A DNA stretch of 64,000 nucleotides from Topomyia yanbarensis (lineage: Eukaryota; Arthropoda; Insecta; Diptera; Culicidae): contig NC_080671.1 of NCBI RefSeq assembly GCF_030247195.1, forward strand, positions 203,340,897-203,404,896, written 5' to 3'. The notes below the pieces were generated by a model. It searched no databases and had not been told where the DNA came from. It saw nothing but the letters and a program-made list of their open reading frames with translations. This document shows positions 11,537 through 21,040 of this stretch, piece by piece (positions within the stretch are counted from its first letter, which is position 1; each line of letters starts with the position of its first letter). The position numbers were made by a program, and so were the translations under genes.

Positions 11537-12232
11537 TTAAAGCCACCCGTCTGATGGTCGTTTCCTTCCGCTGGGGTGCAAAGCAAGTACTTCGGCCTCT
11601 GCATGTAGTCTCTCGCAAAATGGCCCGTCTCTCCGCATTTCCAGCACATCCCGGATCTGTCCGGGCCTTTGCAAGCCCCTGCTAAATGTCCAAAGCCTAA
11701 ACATTTGAAGCATTTCTCCGCTTGTTTATTTACTCGTGGTGCGGCTCTCAGTAGGCATATCGACCATCCAACTGTATCTTTACCTACCTCCAGCGCCTTG
11801 TCTGCATCGGTTACCGGTAAACGAATCATCGCTGTCTGCGTTCCTCCGTATCCCTTCCTTAACCGGATCGTCATGTGCACCTCGCCCAGTTTGCACTGCT
11901 GCTTCAGCTCGTCTTCCGTCGTTATTTCGTCGAGGTTCTTGCACACAATTACCATCTCCGGGCTTAAGGCTTTAACTTCTGCCTTTCCACCCATTGATTT
12001 AGTTATAGTCTCCTGCAAGGCAGAGCTACTAGTCGTAGTGTTTTTCTTAAGCTCGAGGAGCATCTCATTTTTTTTGGGTACGCCTGACTCTTAACACGTT
12101 TTCCCCCAAATCTTTCAGCTCCGGGTCCTCTCTGACGTTTTTGAGCAGTGCTGCGTACGTAGTCTCGTCATTTGCTTTGACGAGCACGGCTTCTCCCTTA
12201 GGCGCCTTCTGACGAGCCGAGGGTTCTGATTT
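11497..12232 (-). pseudogene. R1-clade ORF1, gag-like protein with zinc knuckles, 5'-truncated
   Basis: The ORF1 product coats element RNA. Up to about 12,075 the frame reads a gag-type segment (VREDPELKDLGENVLRVRR). A one-base slip in an A-run (T-run at 12,068-12,075 on the plus strand) shifts it into the frame that runs to 11,497, whose first ATG is at 12,063. That part ends in knuckles C118-C121-H126-C131 and C140-C143-H148-Y153, numbered from that ATG. The fourth ligand of the second knuckle is tyrosine instead of cysteine (codon at 11,605-11,607). The true start is lost: sequence runs straight into (TATG)n at 12,235, a classic 5' truncation. Confidence 0.8.
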
Positions 12233-12234
12233 CC

Positions 12235-13060
12235 TGTATGTATGTATGTATGTATGTATGTGTGTGTATGTGCGGATTTGTTAACAAAATGTCCACATCG
12301 GTTTCTAGGAGATGGCTGAACCGATTTTTACAAATTAAGATTCAAATGAAAGGTATAATATTCCCATAGGTTGCTATTGAATTTCATTTTCAACCGACAT
12401 CTTGTTCCGGAGTTGAAGAGTATGGTTACAAAACAAAATTTGTTGATTTGTCCACATCGGTTTCTCGGAATTTTCTGAACCGATTTTGACAAACTTAATT
12501 TTAAATGAAAGGTCCATCAGCTGCTGTTGAATGCTGTGTGGATCCGAGTTCTGGTTCCTGAATTACAGGGTGATATGTACGATCACGCAGCAAATCCCGA
12601 TTCTAACGAATTCTGCGATGAATGTAAAAAGTTGAATTTTTTTTCCAAAATGTAAACACAATTGTTGAATTTGTAGATCTAGGTCACCAACATTCATTCA
12701 AAGTCTCTTTGGCCACACTGGCCACCATCGACGGATCCGAAAGCATCCAAATTCAGAATAACGGTTATATTGGTTTCTCGAAAATGGCTAGAACGATTTG
12801 ATCAACTTAGTCTCAAATGAAAGGTGTTGCGTCCCCGGAAACTGATATTAAATTCCATCTCCATCCGACTTCCAGCTCCGGAGTTACGGGTTGTAGAGTG
12901 CGATCACATAGAAAACTCCGATTCAAACCGATACCTCGATGAATGCAAAAATGTGCTCTTATATATACTTACCAAGTGTAATAAGAATGAAAGACATTTC
13001 CATAATGTTATATTGTACGTACCAGCTATTGCATAACCTTTCTATATGAGAAGGGCAAAA
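12235..13060 (+). mobile_element. Right part of TIR element Y
   Basis: It begins in the (TATG)n tract and continues through three diverged internal monomers, near 12,290-12,440, 12,450-12,650 and 12,770-12,960. It ends at 13,028-13,060 with the inverted terminal repeat matching 3,418-3,450. About 780 bases are almost the same as 53,957-54,736. An open frame at 12,824-13,036 is conserved in both copies only as far as the DNA is. Confidence 0.75.
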
Positions 13061-14102
13061 AATTATATTGATCCGATCAATACAACCGGTGATAATATAT
13101 TTAAATTAGTAGACGATTTGTGGAAATTCTGTGATTCCCAAAAATTATTTTCTTGAAAATCCGTGTAAAGTTATATAGAAAATAAGATATTTTTAACACG
13201 TCGAGTTTGGAAAGTGTGGCATTTGATCAATATCTATGTTGCATGTCAGATTTTGTATACAAGGTTCCGACCCCCATATACATCGATAGATAGATGGCGC
13301 GCACAGTTAGAACACTTAGTCCGAACGATAAGTTTCTAGTAAACTTTAAAGCACATCAGATGGCGCACAGATGGTTTAACGATGTATTACTCGAGACACG
13401 ATCCAGTTGTTATGCTTGTTCTGAAGAGAATTTCGAGTTTAGCACAAGAGGGCTTCAATCCATTATTTTTTCAGTTCCTTTTGAGTACACTGATGACACG
13501 TTTTTATCCATATTTTTTATCCATTTCAGTTGTTTTGAATACAGTTTTTATACGTGTCATGGTGAATTTTAGGATGGCAAAATGGTGACACTGACAAAAT
13601 CGGAATATATTTCATTCATTCTATTATGTGAGGCGGTGGTAGCGTGAAAAAAAAATTTTCGTGAATTTTTTAGAAATTTGGGTAAACTTTTGTGCATTAT
13701 AATGTATCATTTCAATAACATTCTGTAATTTTTCAAGAAAAAATATCGACAAGCGACTTGGTGACGAAGCATTTTGCAGAACATATCTGGAGAAAACACG
13801 ATTTGCGGTGGTAACTGCCATTCAAAAACTATTTAACTGATTTATTTCAATTCCTAACCCGTACGTGGAGTTTTCGAGATATTTTTTTTTAATTAGGGGG
13901 TTTCTAACTCATTTGAAGTAAAAAGTTCTATTTTTCACGAAAAACTCCGCCATTTTATGAGTGAAAACCTCCTTAAACTAAAAATCATCTCGCGAACTCA
14001 ACGTAGGGGTTGAGTTTTTTTTATATATAGAATGCATTTTCAAAGTTTGATACAAATCGGTTAGTAGCTTTTAATTGCAATTAACACATGGTGTCTTTTT
14101 TT
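13061..14102. other. AT-rich spacer, nothing firm
   Basis: No coding motif seen. A short motif 'catcgatagatggcgcg' near 13,280 is also present near 55,160, so this may be old repeat DNA. Confidence 0.35.
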
Positions 14103-16230
14103 TAACAACTTTATACAAAAAAATCAGCATCTCTGAAACTTCAGGATATGGAAGAATGGGCATTCCCCTTTCATTTGAAACCAACATCAAAATAATCCGT
14201 CGGAAGGTCTAGAGCAACTTTTTTTTTTAATTTTTTTTCGTGAAGACATAGATTTTACAATAGCACTAGTTCATATTTCTGTCCCTAGATGGTGCTTTAG
14301 ACAATCGGACAACACTAAAAGTGAGAATCTGAGAGATATTTTAATTGTCTACAACTTTGTTAACAACTATACACCGATTTGAAATTATCGGGAAAAGTTG
14401 TTTAATATTTTAACGAAGTCTAAGTCTAAGATAGTTTCACGGAAACCCTAGTGGTTTGTAAGTCAATTCACACGCACTTTTTTCATTTGCCAAATACCTG
14501 TGTTTAAGTTAACAGTGTAGAAAGTGCCATATCTTTTCCTCGTATCTGTGTCCCGACGAGTTGCGAAGAATCGAGGCGAAAAGTGTATATACCTATGAAT
14601 TTCATGAACTTTGCTTTGTCATCATCAGTTACGCCCGTAAATAGAAGACGCAAAAACGCTCTTTGTTTTGCCATCGTTACACGCGGAATCCGAAAAGTCC
14701 CGTTCGTAGTGTTATTTGTTCCGTCGGAGAAGTCCACCTTGCATTCAGTCCGGGATCGATGATTTACGCTCAATAAACAGTGCATTCAGCGGAATTTGAG
14801 AGCTTGGAAAGTCTCATCTTTTAGCTGAAAATTATAATTCCAGTTTCCACCTGATATAGGGCACCATTAATATTTTTGGGATGAAAAGTCTTAGATAAGT
14901 GTTGACCAAACTAGTATGATATTAATATTCTTTTCCAAGATGGTGAGTGATCCCTCCCGCAGAAAATTTGATGTATGCCATCTTTTTCATTTTTTCGATA
15001 GTTCTCGGGGATGACTGATAACTACTCTTGCATGAAGCTCCTACTTTGTTAGCATCTTCGTATAAAATTCACTTGTCCTGAACTTCAACCTTTGTATTTG
15101 AACAAACTCAATGAAACTGTTAACACCATTGCAATATTTCGCGAATTTCATTGCAATGCTTGATTAAAAACGCTAATTATCTTTTTTCAAAATTAACTCA
15201 ATGTGACAAACAGTGAACAAAAAACTTTGAGTTTTTGGATCAAGATAATTTTTATTGGGATATATTCGTGGATTTGTATGTATATAAGGTTTTTCTTGTA
15301 CTCAAATCATATTTTGTTTTCAAAAGCAATACATTTTGCATAATCTGGGATCAATTAAATAACGATTTCTCGCATAATTGATCGGAAATGGCCGTAAAAT
15401 CCAACTGCCACAATATACTTTGCGGAAAAAAATTGAATAAATCGTTTCACGCTAACTACTAATTTGGACAGTTACTTCTGTGGTTTGCGTTCAATTATAA
15501 ACTGTATGTCCCTACATTTCGTCTTGAACAGAGTTATAATAACTGACTTAAACGATCATAATCTGAATTATGCGACGTATGGTCTTTTACAAAGCATAAG
15601 TGTAAGCAAACCCTTGTAACCAAGAAATTCCTTCCGATGAATGGTAGTTTCTTAGAACCTATCGGGAAAGATTACAAAATTGAACCAAAAGCACAAATAG
15701 TTTTCTGTCTCTGTCAAACATCCTAATTTTCAGAAGGTCAATAGGAACTGTCAACGAAGAAGTTGTAATGAAATCCGTTAAATATTTTCATGTCAATAAA
15801 CCCAATTATTTTTTTTGGTAGTGAAATAAGTGCGAGAAAATATATTTCCAAACCACTAGGCCTCGTGTGAAACTTATTTATTTATTTATTTTTTTAATTA
15901 TAGAGGTTTTTTGTGAAACTATCTTAGATATAACTTCGTTAAAATCTTAAACAACTTTTCCAGGTGATTTCAGTTCAATTTTTAGTTGTCAACAAATTAA
16001 AGTATCTATCAAATTGTCACATTTAGTGTCTTTCGAATATCTAAAGCACCATCTAGGGACAGAAATATGCACTAGCCCGAGTAGTAAAACCAGTATTGTT
16101 ACAAAAAAAAAGTTGCTCTGGACCCCCCGACGGATCATTTTCATCTTAGCTTCAAATGTAAGGGGAAAGTCTATTGTTTCATATTCCGAAGTTTCAGAGA
16201 TGTTAATTTTTTTTTGCATAAAGTTATTCT
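14103..16230. mobile_element. Foldback-like element with arms of about 370 bp
   Basis: The segment 14,103-14,462 is repeated as its inverted complement at 15,848-16,230. Shared words in order are 'aacaacttta/aataacttta' with 'catctctgaaac' at the outer ends, 'ttcatttgaaa/cttcaaatgtaag', 'agcaactttt', 'tttctgtccctagatggtg', 'aacaacttttcc' and 'aaaccactag' at the inner ends. The 1.4 kb centre (14,463-15,847) has no recognised coding sequence. Long arms around a non-coding centre fit a non-autonomous DNA element. No target duplication could be defined. Confidence 0.7.
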
Positions 16231-16243
16231 AATAAATACAGCG

Positions 16244-16385
16244 TGTAGAGAAAGAATAACCGGAACGGTGAGAATGAAGAAACGGTGAAAATTCATCTTT
16301 ATTGGAAACACTGAGAAAAGATCTCCTCAAGCAGTAATCGAACCTGCGATCTCCCAAAAGTCTGGTGGCGACTGAGTTAGGAAAG
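16244..16385 (-). mobile_element. tRNA-derived SINE copy, inverted
   Basis: On the minus strand a tRNA-like head (complement of 16,322-16,385) carries an A-box-like TAACTCAGTCG and a B-box-like GGTTCGATTAC, ends in GCTTGAGGA, and is followed by a tail with TTTCTTCATTCTCACCGTTC. The plus-strand copy at 16,602 shares both head and tail. Confidence 0.7.
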
Positions 16386-16601
16386 GGGGCAAACAGTGAT
16401 AATAAATATCTCAAGTCTTGAGCGCAGCCCACTGGACCTAAATATAGATAACGAGAGAGATTTGGCCCGATCGATGAGAGGGAGAGGTGACGATCTGCTT
16501 ATAGGAGACATTGGGGGTGGCTTGGTCAATTAAGAGGTATTGAAGGCTGCGGCGCTGATCACGAAAACTGTTGAGAACATGTGATGGCATCATCACAGTT
16601 C

Positions 16602-16740
16602 CTCGATGGCGGAGTGGTTAACGCACCCAACTAGAGACTGGGAGATCGCAGGTTCGATTCCAGCTTGAGGACATATCTTCTCTCTGTGTTTCCATCGTTT
16701 TCACCGTTTCTTCATTCTCACCGTTCCGGTAATTTTTTCT
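16602..16740 (+). mobile_element. tRNA-derived SINE copy with intact pol III boxes
   Basis: The head folds as a cloverleaf. The seven-base acceptor stem (TCCTCGA with TTGAGGA) is complete. The A box TGGCGGAGTGG and B box GGTTCGATTCC match the consensus exactly. The anticodon loop CTAGAGA would give anticodon AGA, but the anticodon and T stems each have one mismatch, and there is no long variable arm as a serine tRNA would have. The tail (TTTCTTCATTCTCACCGTTC near 16,703) is shared with the inverted copy 230 bp away. A shared non-tRNA tail argues for a SINE and against a working tRNA gene. I do not recognise it as a named SINE. Confidence 0.7.
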
Positions 16741-17497
16741 CTGTCTGCTTTCCAGTGGACACGTTCATAAATATCCTTGAAAAAGGAAACAACAAAGACT
16801 CACTTCCAAACAAGGAATATATATTTTTTGTAGCTAAGTTTTAAGCATAGAATTATTCGTCTCTTTTCTCTGGTCCATTCAGAAAAAATCTCTATCTCTA
16901 CGTGCGGAATTGGGAATTGAACACAGGTAAGCCGTGTGAAAGGAAATCAATTTACCTATATAACCCATATGGCAAATTACGAGGAGTTGAAAATCGACAA
17001 GCGTATAGGGATATAAATGCTCAAAATGTATTTTCAACACCCCTAGGTAAAATGGTAAGCTTTCTAACTTTGCGGAGACAAATGTTAGATGATATATAAG
17101 TTACCAGAGGTTTAAAAAACTCAATTGGATTAGACATTTTAAAAGCCCATAGAGATGCAAATGCACCAAAAAGTATTTTTTCAAACTTTTTAAAAATGAT
17201 CTTGCGTGATATTACAACCCGTATTACCAAATTCCATTCCAGAATTTTTTTTTGAATTAGTTCCAAACTATTGCTATAATAGTCACAATGTTGAGAATAC
17301 TACTGATTTATTGCATCATTATAATTAAACTATTGAACTACCATACTCATTTAGCTACCAATTCCAATATCTTCCTGTAGGAAATATTTCAGGCTAACTG
17401 AAAACAAAACAAAAGTAAAATAAAGGAAATCATTTGGTTCAATGCTAACTAAAAAACTGCAACAGCGGAGCATCTAAAGGAACTATGTGTACTCAGG
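16741..17497. other. AT-rich spacer, nothing recognised
   Basis: Only short frames without motifs. Confidence 0.35.
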
Positions 17498-18165
17498 ATG
17501 AGCTGGAACTTCAGAGGAGCAGATTTTTTCCATCGCCGGAATGATAAAAGAGCCGATACGGAGGGTGTTCCATGCTGCAGATATACCAACCGTTTTCATT
17601 CACTATCCGCCTGCCAAACAATGGAGAAAGTTTGTCGTAATTGTAAGATTGTTTTTGTTGGCCACATCGAATGTGCTTGTCGTAAAATAACAATTCCAAT
17701 TGCTCTCAAACGTCGTATTAGTGACATGAAGGTGTCGGAGGAAGAGGACAAGAACGAGGAATTGCACGACGTAAGCGATTATCTGACTTAATCCAACGAC
17801 GGCATTCTGACAGCTTAGCAGTATTTTCAGTTTTTATTTTAATTGTGAATGAAATATCCCCCCAACACTCATGAGCGACGATCCATCCAAGGAGCAACTG
17901 TTTTGTGTCTCCAGTGGTATAGACAAACCACTCCATGCGCACGCCAGCCATGAGGAGATCGCTGTTGTAGGAAGATTTGTTGCCGAACTGTTTTTTCGGA
18001 GGATCGACGATGTTTTTTGGAAAAGTTTTACGTTATAAAAAAACTAGGTCGTTGCTAAGCATGGATACAGCACCCGGATACAGTGTACTTGTTCGGAACT
18101 CGGTATCCCTGGTGAAATACTTGCGGCAGCGAAGTCTGAATTTCCCAAATTTAATGTGCCGCCGC
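17498..18165 (+). pseudogene. Possible Ty3/gypsy gag remnant with zinc knuckle
   Basis: A frame from 17,498 to 17,791 includes MEKVCRNCK followed by GHIECACRK, which resembles a retrotransposon CCHC knuckle with a small insertion between the second cysteine and the histidine. Downstream to 18,165 the sequence is broken by stops. A Ty3/gypsy reverse-transcriptase remnant lies on the same strand at 20,058 beyond a hAT insertion, which supports the reading as gag and protease debris. No long terminal repeats were found. The assignment is tentative. Confidence 0.4.
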
Positions 18166-18520
18166 CAGTGATGTACCGATGGGAAAAATTCCATCTTCCC
18201 GGGTTTTTATTTTTGGGTTTTAACCGGGTTTTTCCCAAATCATTTTAACCCGGAAAATATGGGTTTTTTCGTTTTATCGAATGTATGATGTTCATTTAAT
18301 GTTATTTAACCTTTCGACAGTTGCGCTAGTGCACTGAGTACACGCTGCCCTGAAAATCTGGCGGTTAAAGAATCTTGCATTTACATTTGAGAGACCGAAA
18401 ATAAAAGTAGCAAGGATAAAAATATTTTGTAGAACCCACTCCAGATATATTAGTATGTAAAAATCGAATATAAACATCAAGCGTAAAAATCTGACAGATA
18501 TCCTTGAGCATGAGAATCGC

Positions 18521-18670
18521 TTACGGCCAATTTCTTCACTTAAATGAAAACCGGTTTTCAGTGAAAACCGGTTTTCAGTGAAAACCGGTTTTCAGCTAAT
18601 TGGTCGCCAGCAACCGAAAACTGGTTTTCAGCGAAAACCGGTTTTCATCCAGTGAAGAAATCGGCCGTTA
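18521..18670. mobile_element. 150-bp MITE with repeated AAAACCGGTTTT palindromes
   Basis: The ends, TTACGGCCAATTTCTTCACT and AGTGAAGAAATCGGCCGTTA, are inverted complements with two mismatches. Inside are three tandem 17-bp units (GAAAACCGGTTTTCAGT) from 18,546 and two more variants near 18,615-18,648, each a 12-bp palindrome. Such clustered palindromes could bind a dimeric protein. It is nested in the hAT element. Confidence 0.75.
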
Positions 18671-19207
18671 GAATATTCTCACCCGAAAAAGTCGGCAAGG
18701 ATGAACCTCCAGTATAATTCGCTCACAGGAAATTCCGTACAACGTTACATTCAAGATTAAAAGTTGTATAAAGAAAAGTCCTTTGTAAGAACCGGGTATA
18801 CTTTTTTACAGTTTTTATTCTGTAGGACATAATCGAAAAGCTCCTGTCCGATTTTGAAACTTGAAGTTTAAATCCAATTTTCACATTCTAATATTTATAA
18901 CGGGTTTTATGAAGCATTTTCAGTTCCTGCGACTTTAATTTCGGTCCATTCCATTTTCCAACTTGTTTCATATAATGCTGGGAACAATAGTCATTTTTAC
19001 TCTAACTAGTGAAAATTAGAATAATCGTGTGATGCCCAAACTACTTTTATTCTGCTTGTTACTCATTTTAGGGGTTGCTATACTTTTAGCTAATTGAGGA
19101 GCACACAAAATTTAGAAAATACCTATTTAGTTCGGTGAAAAGTAAAAGCGAGTAATATGCAGATAGTGAGTGGCCTTGACATTCGTCATTAGTATGAACC
19201 GTAATCA

Positions 19208-19363
19208 GAATTCTCACAAATCGCAATCCGAATTCTTTCGGCATCAACTACATCAGCAACAGTAGAAAAAATGTTTAGTACGTTTAGGTGGATTCACAGT
19301 GAGAAACGCAATCGACTTAGCCCAAAACGTGTTGAAAAGTTTTATCACTTATTTAACCACAAT
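19208..19363 (+). pseudogene. hAT transposase C-terminal dimerisation domain remnant
   Basis: The frame reads IAIRILSASTTSATVEKMF, then STFRWIHSEKRNRLSPKR and FYHLFNHN. This matches the hAT C-terminal layout, where a hydrophobic stretch with 'SAT-VEK-FS' precedes 'KRNRL'. Only this last domain can be read. The RNase H-like catalytic core is absent, so the copy cannot move itself. Confidence 0.75.
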
Positions 19364-20057
19364 ATTTGTAAAGAAATGTTGGGTCACCGCTATAGCAATG
19401 ATTCAATCGAGAAAAACCATTCAGAATTCATATACATGCAAAACTTTATGACAATAATGCTCATAAATAAAATAATGTTTGGATAACAATACATTAATGT
19501 TCAATTACTAAAATATCACAAAATTTCAAAAAAACCCAACTTTCCCGCGAAAAAACCGTTTTAAACGGGGGGGGGGGGGTTTCCCCAAAATTATAAAAAC
19601 CCGATTTGGTACATCACTGGCCGCCGCACAGTGTTTTTTTTTTTGGAAAAATCGTGCGATCTAATAATTACGCCTAAATCGTTAAATTTGGGGCAATGAC
19701 GTCTTCCTCTTTGTCGACACTATAAGAACTTTCATATTATGCTGTTATGTTTTTGCTAAGTTTCTTGCAAGCGCATATTAAAATTATGTCTTTGGCAAAG
19801 TTGTAGAGTAAGCTTTTGCCAACAACTTTGCTGAAGTCACGAAGTCTATATCTTTAATATCTTCGACATTATTGCTGGTTGCTTGTGGATGATCCCTTTA
19901 AAGCCAATTTATTAATATAACTTGAAATATCTTTCTGACAAATTTGGTATGTTCTGTAAAAAGGTTTGAATTATCAAAATGGACTTTCTAAATTGCAACA
20001 ATGACTTATCTCGTGTATTTTCAAAGAAATTAAGCAAACATATTTTCAAATATTCTC

Positions 20058-20530
20058 TTGCCGTTTCGAGCAGAGACAATGTGAAGACTGGGTGATCTTT
20101 TGGCACCCGGGATAATAGAGTACGTTACAGATACCATGGATAGGTCGTTCTGTGTATCGTTGTTAATTGTGCTTAAAGGAAAAGACGATATCCGACTAGT
20201 TGTGGACCTCAGGAGACCCAAATAGTGTATAATACGAACGCTATTCAGAATGCCTACGCTGAAAAAAATTCTTTCTGACCTACACGGCATTAAGTGGTTT
20301 TCTTACTATCGATTTTACAAGTGTCCTTTTTCTCGTAGAAATCGCCGAACAGTCACGCCACTTGACCAATTTCGGGTGATGCTACCTACAGCTTCCAACG
20401 GCTTCCTTTTGGTCTCTGCACTGCTCCCAACATATTCCAGGAAATATTGCAAACAAGAGTACTAGCAGAATTAGTAATGAGGATGAGATAGAACTATACG
20501 TAGATCGTCGCTGTTGTGCTATCTTACGAC
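20058..20530 (+). pseudogene. Ty3/gypsy reverse-transcriptase remnant
   Basis: The reading follows the start of a gypsy RT: LPFRAETM, a stop, RLGDLLAPGIIEYVTDTMDR, KGKDDIRLVVDLRRP, a stop, RMPTLKKILSDLHGIKWFS, then decayed fingers and LYVDR where YVDD would be expected. RT would copy the element's RNA. Stops and substitutions including the catalytic box show it is dead. Only the N-terminal half of RT is visible and no RNase H or integrase follows. Confidence 0.75.
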
Positions 20531-20960
20531 AAACGCCATTTTGGGGTGAACTGAGTTATGCCATGTTACTGAATTTTAAAATCTCTACAAAGTTACTGAG
20601 ATATAGCGAAACACGATTATCACAAGCGCCAATTTCTCGATAGATTGAGTTGTGCTATCTTGCGTTCCCAGTGAGTAAATTTTCTGACAGAGACCGCTCT
20701 GCTAGATTTCTGTAAGTCCTGGTTTAGCAGCCCTGTCAGATTTCTGCGCGTATCCTGTCGGGTTAGTTGAGCTAGGGCGAACTCGGTTTCGCTCGCGTTT
20801 TCTGGCAATTGGTAGAATTTAGCACAAATCGAGCAAAACATCTGACAAAGATGTGGCAGGAAGCGTGCAGAGATCTTGGCCGTACATTTCTGACTGGATT
20901 CTGGATAAAAGCAGCGCTGTTGTTGTAGAATATTTGCTGGTTAGTCGCCAATTTAAAGCT

Positions 20961-21040
20961 GGGGCGCAACGACTTGGATGGGGCGCAACGACTTGGATGG
21001 GGCGCAACGACTTGGATGGGGCGCAACGACATTGATGGGG
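20961..21040 (+). repeat. 19-bp tandem repeat, four units
   Basis: The unit GGGGCGCAACGACTTGGAT repeats at 20,961, 20,980, 20,999 and 21,018. The first three are identical and the fourth has one or two changes. It is GC-rich in an AT-rich neighbourhood. High identity points to recent expansion. Confidence 0.85.

Larger units (their letters stand above)
3584..12234 (-). mobile_element. Composite insertion in the Y microsatellite, including an R1-clade non-LTR element
   Basis: Both borders are (TATG)n, which is (ACAT)n on the minus strand. The left border carries an A-rich tail (minus strand) next to a segment at about 3,720-3,790 that resembles the short tailed insertion at 53,750-53,945. The right border is the 5'-truncated ORF1 of an R1-clade element. 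Waldo-type R1-clade elements are known to target (ACAY)n repeats, which fits. The middle (about 4,240-7,140) has a different, more AT-rich composition and may be a later insertion. I cannot prove that the two borders belong to one original element. Confidence 0.6.
18166..19619 (+). mobile_element. hAT-superfamily DNA transposon with 8-bp target duplication
   Basis: The element begins CAGTGATGTACC and ends GGTACATCACTG, a perfect 12-bp terminal inverted repeat of hAT type, with looser similarity further in. It is flanked by GCCGCCGC on both sides (18,158-18,165 and 19,620-19,627), an exact 8-bp duplication, the length expected for hAT. A C-terminal transposase remnant remains at 19,208-19,363. 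A 150-bp MITE sits at 18,521-18,670. At 1.45 kb it is a deletion derivative. It interrupts the presumed gypsy remnant. Confidence 0.88.

Noticed and set aside
12824..13036. Conserved small protein in Y (also at 54,529-54,780)
   Set aside because: Conservation is explained by the two repeat copies being nearly identical at all positions. The frame crosses the terminal inverted repeat and no motif is present.
16602..16675. Functional tRNA-Ser(AGA) gene
   Set aside because: The cloverleaf is good, but the long variable arm is missing, two stem mismatches are present, and a non-tRNA tail is shared with a second inverted copy. A SINE explains it better.
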